From assembly GCA_002439165.1 (NCBI GenBank), contig DJTE01000011.1:50348-114347 (forward strand): DNA of 64,000 nt. Reading direction: 5' to 3'. The notes below the pieces were generated by a model. The model was not told the DNA's origin, searched no databases, and worked only from the letters and a program-made list of their open reading frames with translations. The stretch comes from Chryseobacterium indologenes. GTDB taxonomy: Bacteria > Bacteroidota > Bacteroidia > Flavobacteriales > Weeksellaceae. Both the position numbers and the translations under genes were made by a program. Shown here piece after piece: positions 43,735 to 51,213 of this stretch. Each line of letters opens with the position of its first letter. The stretch's first letter is position 1.

Positions 43735-44142
43735 TTATGAATTTGGCCAGTCTCCGTGGAAGGAAGCTGTTCCAAGATCAATCTGTTCTGCACTTACTAC
43801 AAAACTGATGTACATACTGTTGTTATCTATTGCATCGAAATCTACTTCGTGCTGGATTACATATCCGTTGTTCCACTTTAATGTTGTAAGTGTTCCTTCT
43901 TCATGAGACTTGTTAAAGGTAACTTCTCCTGTTGTAGGCTTATACTTTCCGTTCAGCAAACTTTCCAGAATGTCTGACTTTTCAGTAGCTTCTACCGTAA
44001 TTTTGATAAGGGCGTTGGAAGGGTCTGATGCTACACGTCCTGAAACGTCCGTAGATCTTGATACACTGTAATTCAGTTTTAACAGTTTCTGACCGTCTCC
44101 CCCGTTGAATTTTAAAATTCCTCTCGAATTTTTTTCTGCCAT
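43735..44142 (-). CDS. tssD: Type VI secretion tube protein TssD (Hcp), Bacteroidetes type
   Basis: 135 residues. The beta-rich Hcp pattern of T6SSiii is clear: 'LNYSVSRSTDVSGRVASDP', 'KITVEATEKSDILESLL', 'GEVTFNKSHEEGTLTTLKW' in part, and the family ending 'FVVSAEQIDLGTASFHGDWP'. Hcp stacks as hexameric rings to form the inner tube and can carry effectors. It is an orphan: no sheath, baseplate, ClpV or VgrG gene is in the window. It has its own -7 box and a strong terminator, so it is a single-gene unit. A moonlighting or effector-fused role is open; no extension is present. Confidence 0.88.
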   Translation of the reverse strand: MAEKNSRGILKFNGGDGQKLLKLNYSVSRSTDVSGRVASDPSNALIKITVEATEKSDILESLLNGKYKPTTGEVTFNKSHEEGTLTTLKWNNGYVIQHEVDFDAIDNNSMYISFVVSAEQIDLGTASFHGDWPNS

Positions 44143-44194
44143 GATTTGTAAATTTTTATGGATTAATATTCTGTGATTTGATTTCTTATGTCAC

Positions 44195-44202
44195 CAAAAA
44201 TA
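44195..44202 (-). promoter_or_regulatory. -7 box (TAnnTTTG) for tssD
   Basis: TATTTTTG on the minus strand, 52 bases upstream of the tssD ATG. Confidence 0.6.
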
Positions 44203-44266
44203 GAAGTAATTTCGGTAGGAAAAAATAAAATCAGTATAAATTTTAAAAAGTGTAGTAATAGTGCGA

Positions 44267-44381
44267 CTAACAACTGTTAGGTAAATTGAGCTTTGTGAAT
44301 CAGATATTTATGTGAAAGGAAGTGGGGTAGCAGCTACGGATGTCCTATGGGCAGGAAGGTTGAGCCAATTTATATATCTGA
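44267..44381. repeat. Inverted repeats in the intergenic region upstream of tssD
   Basis: ctaaca-ac-tgttag at 44267-44280 is a perfect 6-bp palindrome about 65 bases upstream of the tssD -7 box, a possible operator. Farther out, tcagatat (44300-44307) and atatctga (44374-44381) are 8-bp inverted arms around a small gtagc-a-gctac hairpin. No gene was found in 44203-44451. Confidence 0.5.
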
Positions 44382-44451
44382 TCTGAAAATCCGGTAAAAC
44401 AAAAACAGATTTTAAAACAGTACAGTCCTGAATTTTTATTTGTAACCGCTT

Positions 44452-45003
44452 TTATAAATAATACGCAAAAAATTCCCTGAAAACAGAATAAAGATCCCTT
44501 ACTTCAAAATAGGCAGGGCTGGAACTTTCAATGTTTTTGAAATGATGTTTCCTGAACAGTTTTTTTATCCGGGTCTGATGATAAAACTGTGATACGGAAA
44601 TGATCGTATCATATTGTAAGCTGTATGCTGTTTTCAGGGTATTCATAACGGTCTTTTCAGTGTCATCCCCAAAGTTATCCACAAGAATGTCAGCCGGGGG
44701 AATTTTATTCTTAACAAGGTATTTTTTCATTTCCGTACCTTCCCAATAGCCCTCTTTGCCGAGACCACCGCTTACCAGAATATTTCTTACCTGTTTTTTC
44801 CGGTACAGTTCAATACTTTTATCCAGTCTTGCCCTTAGCCGCAGCGAAAGAGTTCCGTCTTCATTCACTTTATTTCCGAATACCACGGCAAGGTCAGCTT
44901 TCTGCTTTGCATCCGTAAGCCCATCATAAGTAATATAAAGTGAGTGAATAAGAAACCAGGCCAGGCCTGAAATCAGAATATATTTTACAGTTTTTTTCAG
45001 CAT
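44452..45003 (-). CDS. SanA/YdcF family protein (DUF218)
   Basis: 183 residues with one N-terminal membrane anchor (about 7-27), then a periplasmic DUF218 domain: 'ADLAVVFGNKVNEDGTLSLRL', 'RLDKSIELYRKKQVRNILVSGG', 'EGTEMKKYLVKNKIP', 'DTEKTVMNTL', 'VSQFYHQTRIKKLF'. It resembles SanA (barrier function, vancomycin exclusion in E. coli) more than the longer YdcF/ElyC. The biochemical activity is not firmly known. Its -7 box overlaps the accC terminator region. Confidence 0.85.
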   Translation of the reverse strand: MLKKTVKYILISGLAWFLIHSLYITYDGLTDAKQKADLAVVFGNKVNEDGTLSLRLRARLDKSIELYRKKQVRNILVSGGLGKEGYWEGTEMKKYLVKNKIPPADILVDNFGDDTEKTVMNTLKTAYSLQYDTIISVSQFYHQTRIKKLFRKHHFKNIESSSPAYFEVRDLYSVFREFFAYYL

Positions 45004-45025
45004 GATTTTCTCAGTTGAATAAGAA

Positions 45026-45033
45026 CAAAAATA
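45026..45033 (-). promoter_or_regulatory. -7 box (TAnnTTTG) for the SanA-like gene
   Basis: TATTTTTG on the minus strand, 22 bases upstream of the ATG at 45003. Confidence 0.6.
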
Positions 45034-45060
45034 AAAAACTGCCTCAAATAGAGACAGTTT
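45031..45060 (-). terminator. Terminator of accB-accC
   Basis: aaactg-c-ctc pairs with gag-a-cagttt around a 5-base loop; A-run on the left gives T's on the minus strand. It lies 22 bases past the accC stop. Confidence 0.8.
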
Positions 45061-45082
45061 AAAGTTTTTATTTTAAATAATC

Positions 45083-46438
45083 TTAGTGATTATCATATTT
45101 TCTATCCATTACAAAATCTTCCATGAATTTTGTCGTATAGTTTCCTGCAAGATAATCTTCGTTATCCATCAGTTGTCTGTGGAAAGGAATGGTTGTTTTT
45201 ACTCCTTCAATATAGAATTCCTCAAGAGCACGTCTCATTTTGGCAATCGCTTCTTCACGGGTCTGAGCCGTAGTGATCAGCTTGGCGATCATAGAGTCGT
45301 AGTTGGATGGAATGGTATATCCTGAATAAACGTGAGTATCCACTCTGATCCCGTGTCCGCCGGGAATATTTAATCCTGTGATCTTTCCGGGAGACGGTCT
45401 GAAATCAGCATAAGGATCTTCCGCGTTGATTCTGCACTCAATGGAATGTAATTTAGGATAATAGTTGATTCCTGAAATAGGAGTTCCCGCAGCAAGAAGG
45501 ATCTGTTCCCTGATCAGGTCATAGTCAATTACCTGTTCAGTAATAGGGTGTTCTACCTGGATTCTTGTATTCATTTCCATGAAATAGAAATTTCTGTGCT
45601 TGTCTACAAGGAACTCGATAGTACCTACCCCTTCGTATCCGATGAATTCAGCTGCTTTTACAGCAGCCTCGCCCATTTTCTCACGAAGCTCATCTGTCAT
45701 GAAAGGAGAAGGTGTTTCTTCCGTTAATTTCTGGTTTCTTCTCTGTACAGAACAGTCTCTTTCAGAAAGGTGGCAGGCTTTACCGTATTGGTCTCCCGCA
45801 ACCTGGATCTCGATATGTCTTGGCTCTTCGATCAGTTTTTCCATATACATACCTCCGTTTCCGAAGGCTGCTACGGCTTCCTGAATAGCGGACTCCCAGT
45901 GGTCTTTAAGGTCTTCAGCCTTCCAGACTGCTCTCATTCCTTTACCTCCACCACCTGCGGTAGCTTTGATCATGACAGGGTATCCTGTTTCTTCAGCAAT
46001 TTTTACTGCGTGCTCATAGGATTCAATCAACCCGTCAGAACCCGGTACACAAGGTACACCGGCAGCTTTCATCGTTGCTTTGGCATTGGCCTTGTCACCC
46101 ATTTTTTCGATCTGCTCAGGAGAAGCACCAATAAACTTAATGTTGTTTCTCTCACAGATTCTGGAGAAGTTGGCATTTTCAGATAAGAATCCGTAGCCTG
46201 GGTGAATAGCGTCAGCATTGGTAATTTCCGCTGCTGCAATAATGTTAGGGATTTTAAGGTATGAGTCTTTGCTCATCGCAGGGCCAATACAAACCGCTTC
46301 ATCAGCAAATCTCACGTGAAGGCTGTCTTTATCCGCAGTAGAGTACACCGCAACGGTTTTGATCCCCATTTCTTTACAAGTACGTAAAATACGCATTGCA
46401 ATTTCGCCACGATTGGCGATTAATATTTTTTTGAACAT
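45083..46438 (-). CDS. accC: Acetyl-CoA carboxylase biotin carboxylase subunit
   Basis: 451 residues. ATP-grasp enzyme that carboxylates the biotin on AccB using bicarbonate. Landmarks are 'MFKKILIANRGEIAMRILR', 'HPGYGFLSENANFS', the glycine-rich 'KATAGGGGKGMRAV', 'EMNTRIQVEHPITEQ' and the C-terminal 'DSMIAKLI' block. Standard length. It follows accB by about 94 bases, a gap filled with AT-rich repeats but no separate exact promoter, so the two are probably one operon ending at the terminator 45031-45060. Confidence 0.97.
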   Translation of the reverse strand: MFKKILIANRGEIAMRILRTCKEMGIKTVAVYSTADKDSLHVRFADEAVCIGPAMSKDSYLKIPNIIAAAEITNADAIHPGYGFLSENANFSRICERNNIKFIGASPEQIEKMGDKANAKATMKAAGVPCVPGSDGLIESYEHAVKIAEETGYPVMIKATAGGGGKGMRAVWKAEDLKDHWESAIQEAVAAFGNGGMYMEKLIEEPRHIEIQVAGDQYGKACHLSERDCSVQRRNQKLTEETPSPFMTDELREKMGEAAVKAAEFIGYEGVGTIEFLVDKHRNFYFMEMNTRIQVEHPITEQVIDYDLIREQILLAAGTPISGINYYPKLHSIECRINAEDPYADFRPSPGKITGLNIPGGHGIRVDTHVYSGYTIPSNYDSMIAKLITTAQTREEAIAKMRRALEEFYIEGVKTTIPFHRQLMDNEDYLAGNYTTKFMEDFVMDRKYDNH

Positions 46439-46532
46439 CTCTCCGAAATTTTAAATTATAAATTTTGAATTTTAAATTATTTTAAATGAAAAAAGTTTCA
46501 CCTAAAATTTATAATCTTTAATCTAAAATTCC
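46439..46532. repeat. AT-rich repeats in the accB-accC spacer
   Basis: Repeated tttaaattataaattttgaattttaaatt-like text with near-palindromic pieces fills the spacer. No gene. Such strings are common intergenic filler in Flavobacteriia. Confidence 0.45.
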
Positions 46533-47018
46533 TTAAGAAGGATCTACTAAGAATAATGGCTGGTCATATTCTACCGGAGTAGCATCATCTACCAGGATCT
46601 TAACGATCTTACCGCTGATCTCAGATTCGATCTGGTTGAATAATTTCATTGCTTCGATTACGCAAACCGTTTTTCCGATGGAAACTTCATCTCCTACATT
46701 TACGAATACATCTTTATCCGGGGATGGCTTTCTGTAGAAAGTACCGATCATTGGAGACTTGATCGCTACATATTTGCTGTCATCAGAAGCTGCCTCTGCT
46801 TTTTCAGCCGGAGCTGCTGCCGGAGTAGCTGCCGCCGGTGCAGGTGCTGCTACTGCCTGAGGAGCGGTGTGGTAAACAGCAGGCTGTGCATATACTGCGT
46901 CGCTTCCCGCTAATGGAGTTTTAATAGTGATTTCGAAATCTTTAGTCTTGTATTTTACTTCCGAAACTTCAGCTTTGGATACAAACTTGATAAGATTCTG
47001 TATGTCTTTAATGTCCAT
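46533..47018 (-). CDS. accB: Acetyl-CoA carboxylase biotin carboxyl carrier protein
   Basis: 161 residues. A helical N-terminal part is followed by an Ala/Pro-rich flexible linker (about 44-76) and the biotinyl domain (about 82-161) with 'CVIEAMKLFNQI'; Lys125 in EAMKLF is the biotin site. It carries CO2 between AccC and AccA/AccD. Its exact -7 box is 23 bases upstream, so it begins the accB-accC unit. fabH, often found near this place, is absent from the window. Confidence 0.97.
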   Translation of the reverse strand: MDIKDIQNLIKFVSKAEVSEVKYKTKDFEITIKTPLAGSDAVYAQPAVYHTAPQAVAAPAPAAATPAAAPAEKAEAASDDSKYVAIKSPMIGTFYRKPSPDKDVFVNVGDEVSIGKTVCVIEAMKLFNQIESEISGKIVKILVDDATPVEYDQPLFLVDPS

Positions 47019-47041
47019 AAATTTGATATTTGATTTTGGGC

Positions 47042-47049
47042 CAAAGATA
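47042..47049 (-). promoter_or_regulatory. -7 box (TAnnTTTG) for accB-accC
   Basis: TATCTTTG on the minus strand, 23 bases upstream of the accB ATG, just after the rpmF terminator. Confidence 0.7.
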
Positions 47050-47070
47050 CCAAAAAAACATAAAAAACAA

Positions 47071-47110
47071 CAAAAAACCGCCTAATTTTATCAAAATTGA
47101 GCGGTTTTTG
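47071..47110 (-). terminator. Terminator of yceD-rpmF
   Basis: A caaaaaaccgc / gcggtttttg stem with additional inner aatttt / aaaatt pairing and a T-run on the minus strand. Confidence 0.85.
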
Positions 47111-47145
47111 TATTAAAATGAGGCTTTTTCAGCGAAAAGCGACTC

Positions 47146-47349
47146 TTAGTTTTCTTCAGTAGTTGCTACTTCTTTTTCCAATACTACTTTACCTCTGTAG
47201 TAAAGTTTTCCTTCATGCCAGTGAGCTCTGTGGTAAAGGTGAAGCTCTCCTGTTGTTGCATCTTTAGCTAATTGAGGAACTACGGCTTTGTAGTGAGTTC
47301 TTCTCTTATCTCTTCTTGTAGACGACTGTCTTCTCTTTGGATGTGCCAT
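47146..47349 (-). CDS. rpmF: 50S ribosomal protein L32 (zinc-free type)
   Basis: 67 residues. The basic N-terminus 'MAHPKRRQSSTRRDKRRTH' is typical of L32. The two CxxC pairs of zinc-binding L32 are absent: the region reads KDATTGELHLYHRAH..., with no cysteine anywhere. It ends in an acidic tail. L32 is a small large-subunit protein near the exit tunnel. It lies 67 bases after yceD, the conserved partner in most bacteria, and a stem-loop sits in that gap. Confidence 0.95.
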   Translation of the reverse strand: MAHPKRRQSSTRRDKRRTHYKAVVPQLAKDATTGELHLYHRAHWHEGKLYYRGKVVLEKEVATTEEN

Positions 47350-47377
47350 TTTGTAATAACTTTTTTAATTGATGAGC

Positions 47378-47398
47378 GATGAGATTCATCATCTCATC
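47378..47398 (-). promoter_or_regulatory. Stem-loop between yceD and rpmF
   Basis: gatgagat (47378-47385) pairs with atctcatc (47391-47398), loop tcatc, in the untranslated space just before rpmF. It lacks a T-run. It could affect rpmF translation or be an RNase processing site. Confidence 0.45.
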
Positions 47399-47416
47399 AT
47401 ATTTAAATTATTTTAT

Positions 47417-47947
47417 TTAATTATTGTCTCTTAACTTTTTCAAGGCATCCCAACGGGGATCGCTTTCATGTTCTTCCTCTTCTGTTTCCTCAATATCTTT
47501 CGGGCTGAACTGATCAAGGAGTTCCAGATCTTCATCACTTACATTCGGTGAAAGTTTTTTCATCGGGATAGAAAGCTGTACGTCTTCGTAAATCAGCTGT
47601 GCCGCATTAAAGGCATGGTCTCCCGCCGGGATTGTGATTACATCTTCTTCGCTGTCATCATATTCTTCCCCGAATTTTACCAGAACCCTGATCTGGTTTT
47701 CAATGGGATAGTCGAATGCTTCATTGGTAATATCACAAATCAGCTCCACTGTTCCATGTACTTTGATCTCAAACTCTAAAAAAGTAGTGTGTTTTTCTAA
47801 AAGAATATCCACTTCTATTTTAGGATTTGTAAATTCCTGTTCAGTGTCAAATAATTGAAAGAACGTTTTATCTATCTCAAATTTGAACTCGTGCCTTCCG
47901 TTTTTTAGTCCGGAAAAGCTTACGTCATAGTTTCTTAACTTGTCCAT
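47417..47947 (-). CDS. YceD/DUF177 family protein, linked to 23S rRNA/L32
   Basis: 176 residues from ATG 47947 (MDKLRNYDVSFSGLKNG). A -7 box at 47960-47967 excludes the upstream start at 47962. The C-terminal part is rich in Asp/Glu. DUF177/YceD proteins sit beside rpmF in most bacteria and are thought to help 23S rRNA or large-subunit accumulation; that role is known only for a few relatives. The cysteine pair usually present in YceD ('C-x2-C...') is reduced here to a single Cys (in ICDITN). Context (rpmF directly downstream) supports the call. Confidence 0.85.
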   Translation of the reverse strand: MDKLRNYDVSFSGLKNGRHEFKFEIDKTFFQLFDTEQEFTNPKIEVDILLEKHTTFLEFEIKVHGTVELICDITNEAFDYPIENQIRVLVKFGEEYDDSEEDVITIPAGDHAFNAAQLIYEDVQLSIPMKKLSPNVSDEDLELLDQFSPKDIEETEEEEHESDPRWDALKKLRDNN

Positions 47948-47959
47948 AAAATGAGTGTG

Positions 47960-47967
47960 CAAAAATA
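47960..47967 (-). promoter_or_regulatory. -7 box (TAnnTTTG) for yceD-rpmF
   Basis: TATTTTTG followed by C on the minus strand, 12 bases upstream of the ATG at 47947. Confidence 0.6.
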
Positions 47968-48032
47968 TGCATTTTTTTTATAATAACAAATAAAATCCAT
48001 CACAAATTAATTTTAAAATTTGTTTTAACGGT

Positions 48033-49124
48033 TTATGCTTCAGTTTCCTCTGGAAGATCCTCGTCTATTCCATTATCAACAGCCATTTTTCGCGGCTGCA
48101 GACGGTTGTTCATCAGATCATTGTATTCACTTCTGTTTTTAAAAATCTGGATGGCAGTAAAGATCGCTTCCGTAAAACTCTGCTCATCTGCTATGTTCTT
48201 TCCTGCAATGTCATAGGCTACGCCATGGTCAGGAGAAGTTCTGATGAACGGTAGTGCTGCAGTATAATTTACCCCTTCTTCATAAGCCAGTGTTTTAAAA
48301 GGAGCAAGCCCCTGATCGTGATACATTGCCAGAACTGCATCAAAATTCCTGTATTTGTTGGGCTGGAAGAAACTGTCGGCAGGAAATGGTCCGAAAGCAA
48401 GGATGCCATTGTCTGAAAGCTCTTTTATTGCCGGCTGAATGATCTCAATTTCTTCAGTACCTATAACGCCTCCGTCTCCTGCATGAGGATTCAGTCCCAA
48501 TACTGCAATTTTCGGTTTCTGAATGCAGAAATCTTCAATTAATGTCTGGTTCAGGGCTCTGATCTGCTTTTTGATCTTTTCTTTTGAAATATTTTCCGCT
48601 ACCTGTGCAATAGGAATATGGTGCGTGGAAACAGCAACTTTTAAATCGTCGGTTACCAGGAACATCAGTCCTTTTTTGCTGAATTTTTCTTCAAAATATC
48701 CCGTATGTCCGGCATGCTTAAAGCCCATTTTTACCATTTCATCTTTGTTGATAGGAGCGGTGACAAGAACATCAATATCTCCTTTCATTAAAGCTTCAGT
48801 CGCCATTTCCAGGGAATCAATGGCCATTCTGGTGGATTCTTCCGTAGGAACTCCCAGTTCCACATTCACATTTTCTTTGGTAAGGTTTACCATATTCAGC
48901 TTTCCGCCCTGAGCCTGTGAAGCTTCATTGATGTAATTGAAGTTCAGATTGAGTTTGAAAATATTTTTCTGATAGGTAAATAATTTTCCCGAACCAAAAA
49001 TCACCGGAGTGAAAAAATCCGTAATGGTTTTGTCTTTCAGAGACTTCATAATGATCTCAGGACCGATGCCATTGAAATCACCGATTGAAATTCCTACTCG
49101 TACTTTATGGTTTTTTGGGCTCAT
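48033..49124 (-). CDS. pdxA: 4-hydroxythreonine-4-phosphate dehydrogenase
   Basis: 363 residues. PdxA oxidises 4-phosphohydroxy-threonine in pyridoxal-phosphate synthesis. Landmarks are 'VGISIGDFNGIGPEIIMKSL', 'VTAPINKDEMVKMGFKHAGHTG', 'VLGLNPHAGDGGVIG' and 'AMYHDQGLAPFKTLAY', the last with the metal-binding His/Asp, plus 'RTSPDHGVAYDIAGK'. Length is usual. It is divergent from ribE. The two -7 boxes sit in the 48-base gap and face each other. Confidence 0.96.
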   Translation of the reverse strand: MSPKNHKVRVGISIGDFNGIGPEIIMKSLKDKTITDFFTPVIFGSGKLFTYQKNIFKLNLNFNYINEASQAQGGKLNMVNLTKENVNVELGVPTEESTRMAIDSLEMATEALMKGDIDVLVTAPINKDEMVKMGFKHAGHTGYFEEKFSKKGLMFLVTDDLKVAVSTHHIPIAQVAENISKEKIKKQIRALNQTLIEDFCIQKPKIAVLGLNPHAGDGGVIGTEEIEIIQPAIKELSDNGILAFGPFPADSFFQPNKYRNFDAVLAMYHDQGLAPFKTLAYEEGVNYTAALPFIRTSPDHGVAYDIAGKNIADEQSFTEAIFTAIQIFKNRSEYNDLMNNRLQPRKMAVDNGIDEDLPEETEA

Positions 49125-49130
49125 TTTGAT

Positions 49131-49138
49131 TATCTTTG
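49131..49138 (+). promoter_or_regulatory. -7 box (TAnnTTTG) for ribE operon
   Basis: TATCTTTG on the plus strand, 34 bases before the ribE ATG, in the 48-base gap between pdxA and ribE. Confidence 0.65.
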
Positions 49139-49152
49139 AAGATTATAATGTA

Positions 49153-49160
49153 CAAATTTA
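49153..49160 (-). promoter_or_regulatory. -7 box (TAnnTTTG) for pdxA
   Basis: TAAATTTG on the minus strand, 28 bases upstream of the pdxA ATG. Its -33 region must lie inside the start of ribE. Confidence 0.65.
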
Positions 49161-49172
49161 GCAAAAAATAAT

Positions 49173-49757
49173 ATGTTCACAGGAATTATTGAGGCAGTAG
49201 GCGTAATTGAAAAGATAGAAGAAAAAGGAAGCAACATAGATTTTACCCTTACATGCCCGTTTACCAACGAGCTGAAGATAGATCAGAGCCTGGCGCATAA
49301 CGGATGCTGCCTTACCGTTGTAGAGATTAAGGAAAGCCATTATGTGGTAACGGCTATCAGCGAAACATTAGAAAAAACCAATCTTGGAAAATGGGATGTG
49401 GGTACGGTAGTAAACCTTGAAAGATGTATGAAGATGGACGGAAGACTGGACGGGCATATTGTTCAGGGACATGTTGATAAAACGGGTGAAGTAGTGGGAA
49501 TAGAAAATAAAGACGGCAGCTATTTTGTGACCATCCGGTATGAGGATGACGGAAATTTTGTAACCGTTCCGCAGGGATCAATTACCGTAAACGGAATCAG
49601 CCTTACAGTGGCAAAAAGCGAAGAGAAACAGTTTTCAGTAGCTATTATTCCATATACCTGGGAATTTACCAATATGCAGCATCTCAGAACAGGAGATAAA
49701 GTTAATTTAGAATTTGACATCATTGGTAAGTATATTGCTAGGTTAATTAAAAAGTAG
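49173..49757 (+). CDS. ribE: Riboflavin synthase subunit alpha
   Basis: 194 residues, two lumazine-binding beta-barrel repeats. The first begins MFTGIIEAVGVI and contains 'SLAHNGCCLTVVEI'; the second contains 'HIVQGHVDKTGEVV' and 'SITVNGISLTVAKSEEKQFSV'. It dismutates two 6,7-dimethyl-8-ribityllumazine molecules to riboflavin. Standard length. It is followed one base later by the histidine kinase gene, so they share an mRNA. Confidence 0.96.
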   Translation: MFTGIIEAVGVIEKIEEKGSNIDFTLTCPFTNELKIDQSLAHNGCCLTVVEIKESHYVVTAISETLEKTNLGKWDVGTVVNLERCMKMDGRLDGHIVQGHVDKTGEVVGIENKDGSYFVTIRYEDDGNFVTVPQGSITVNGISLTVAKSEEKQFSVAIIPYTWEFTNMQHLRTGDKVNLEFDIIGKYIARLIKK

Positions 49758-49758
49758 A

Positions 49759-51213
49759 ATGCCAATCAGTAAATACAAAGGATACAGTTTAAGGAACCGG
49801 GTATTTTTCGGTTTTCTGCTGGTATGTTTTTTAAGTGTTGTGGCTACATCGCTTGTGCCTTATTTTGTCCTGAGAAAGAATTCCCAGGAACAGAGCAATA
49901 TTGAAATGCAGGAGAAAACCAATGCGGTAATGAGGTTCCTGGATTATGCGGTAAGCCGTACCCTTGTAAAGACAGAAGACCTTCCAAAAGTTTTAGGAAA
50001 CAAGATTTTCGAAATTGCAGACATCAATCAGCACGATATTGTTATTTATGATCTGAAGGGGAATTACCTTCTTTCCAATAAAGATGAAAGCCAGGTAGAT
50101 CAGAAAGCAATTCCTATCTATATTGTCAATAAAATTCTGGCTACTGAAGCCAGGGTTGATATCAGGGGATATGACAAAACAAAAGAAGCCGGTCTCACTT
50201 CTTCTTATCTGCTTTTGAAAAACAATGATCTTGAGCCTATCGGTATTGTATATATTCCTTTGTACCACAATGAATCCGCTTATTTTGATGTTCTGAACCA
50301 GTTTGTGAAGTATATTCTTCTGGTGGATATTTTCCTTATTCTTTTCAGTATCTGGATCAGCTGGGTGACTTCTAACGGTCTGGCGAAAAATATTACGAAG
50401 TTTTCTGATATGATTACGCGGATCACTCTCTTTGAAAACGAAATGCGTCCCATCAGATATTATAAAAATGATGAATTGAATGCTCTGGCCAGGGCTTATA
50501 ACAGGATGATCCTTCAGATTCAGGACCAGAAAGAAAGGCTTCGTTTCAAGGCTTCGGAAGAAGCATGGCGTGAAATGGCCAAACAGGTGGCGCATGAAGT
50601 GAAAAACCCGCTTACTCCGATGAAGCTTACCATTCAGAATTTTGAAAGAAAATTTGACCCTGAAGATCCTAATATCAGGGAAAGAGTAAAACAGATGAGC
50701 AAAACAATGGTAGATCAGATCGATCTTATTGCTACTGTGGCATCTGCCTTCTCCGAATTTGCCAAGCTTCCTGAAAAAAATAATGAAGTGATCAACCTGA
50801 ATACGGAAGTGGAAGATATTCTTCGTGTCTTCAATGATGACAGCATCTTTATGCATTCCAATAAGGGGAATATTATGATCAATATGGACAGGATTTACCT
50901 TTCCAGGATTATTACCAATCTTGTTACAAATGCCAAGCAGGCGGAGAGTGACGAGAGAAAGCTGATCATTAATGTGGATGTGGAGCAGCACCAGAGAAGG
51001 GTGATGATCTCTGTACAGGATAACGGAATCGGAATTCCTGAAAATATGTACGAAAGGATTTTTGAGCCGAATTTCACCTCCAAAAACAGCGGCATGGGGC
51101 TTGGTCTTTCTATGGTAAGAAAAATGATTGAAGACTATAAAGGAGAAATCACGGTGAGATCGGAAGTAGGAAAAGGTTCCACATTCATTATTACATTACC
51201 TACCAATTTATAG
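49759..51213 (+). CDS. Membrane sensor histidine kinase (NtrY-like)
   Basis: 484 residues. A membrane segment near 18-38, a periplasmic sensor of about 140 residues, and a second membrane segment near 178-200 are followed by a HAMP linker. The dimerisation/phosphoacceptor helix contains 'AWREMAKQVAHEVKNPLTPM' (His279), and the ATPase domain has the N-box 'ITNLVTNAKQA' and G-boxes 'DNGIGIP' and 'GMGLGLS'. The H-box wording is typical of NtrY-type kinases in Bacteroidetes. No response regulator is adjacent. Co-transcribed with ribE and trmN6 by spacing; the signal is unknown. Confidence 0.9.
   Translation: MPISKYKGYSLRNRVFFGFLLVCFLSVVATSLVPYFVLRKNSQEQSNIEMQEKTNAVMRFLDYAVSRTLVKTEDLPKVLGNKIFEIADINQHDIVIYDLKGNYLLSNKDESQVDQKAIPIYIVNKILATEARVDIRGYDKTKEAGLTSSYLLLKNNDLEPIGIVYIPLYHNESAYFDVLNQFVKYILLVDIFLILFSIWISWVTSNGLAKNITKFSDMITRITLFENEMRPIRYYKNDELNALARAYNRMILQIQDQKERLRFKASEEAWREMAKQVAHEVKNPLTPMKLTIQNFERKFDPEDPNIRERVKQMSKTMVDQIDLIATVASAFSEFAKLPEKNNEVINLNTEVEDILRVFNDDSIFMHSNKGNIMINMDRIYLSRIITNLVTNAKQAESDERKLIINVDVEQHQRRVMISVQDNGIGIPENMYERIFEPNFTSKNSGMGLGLSMVRKMIEDYKGEITVRSEVGKGSTFIITLPTNL

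Noticed and set aside
43626..43793. A 56-residue N-terminal extension of the YD-like protein
   Set aside because: It would cross the tssD terminator; a good signal peptide starts at 43625.
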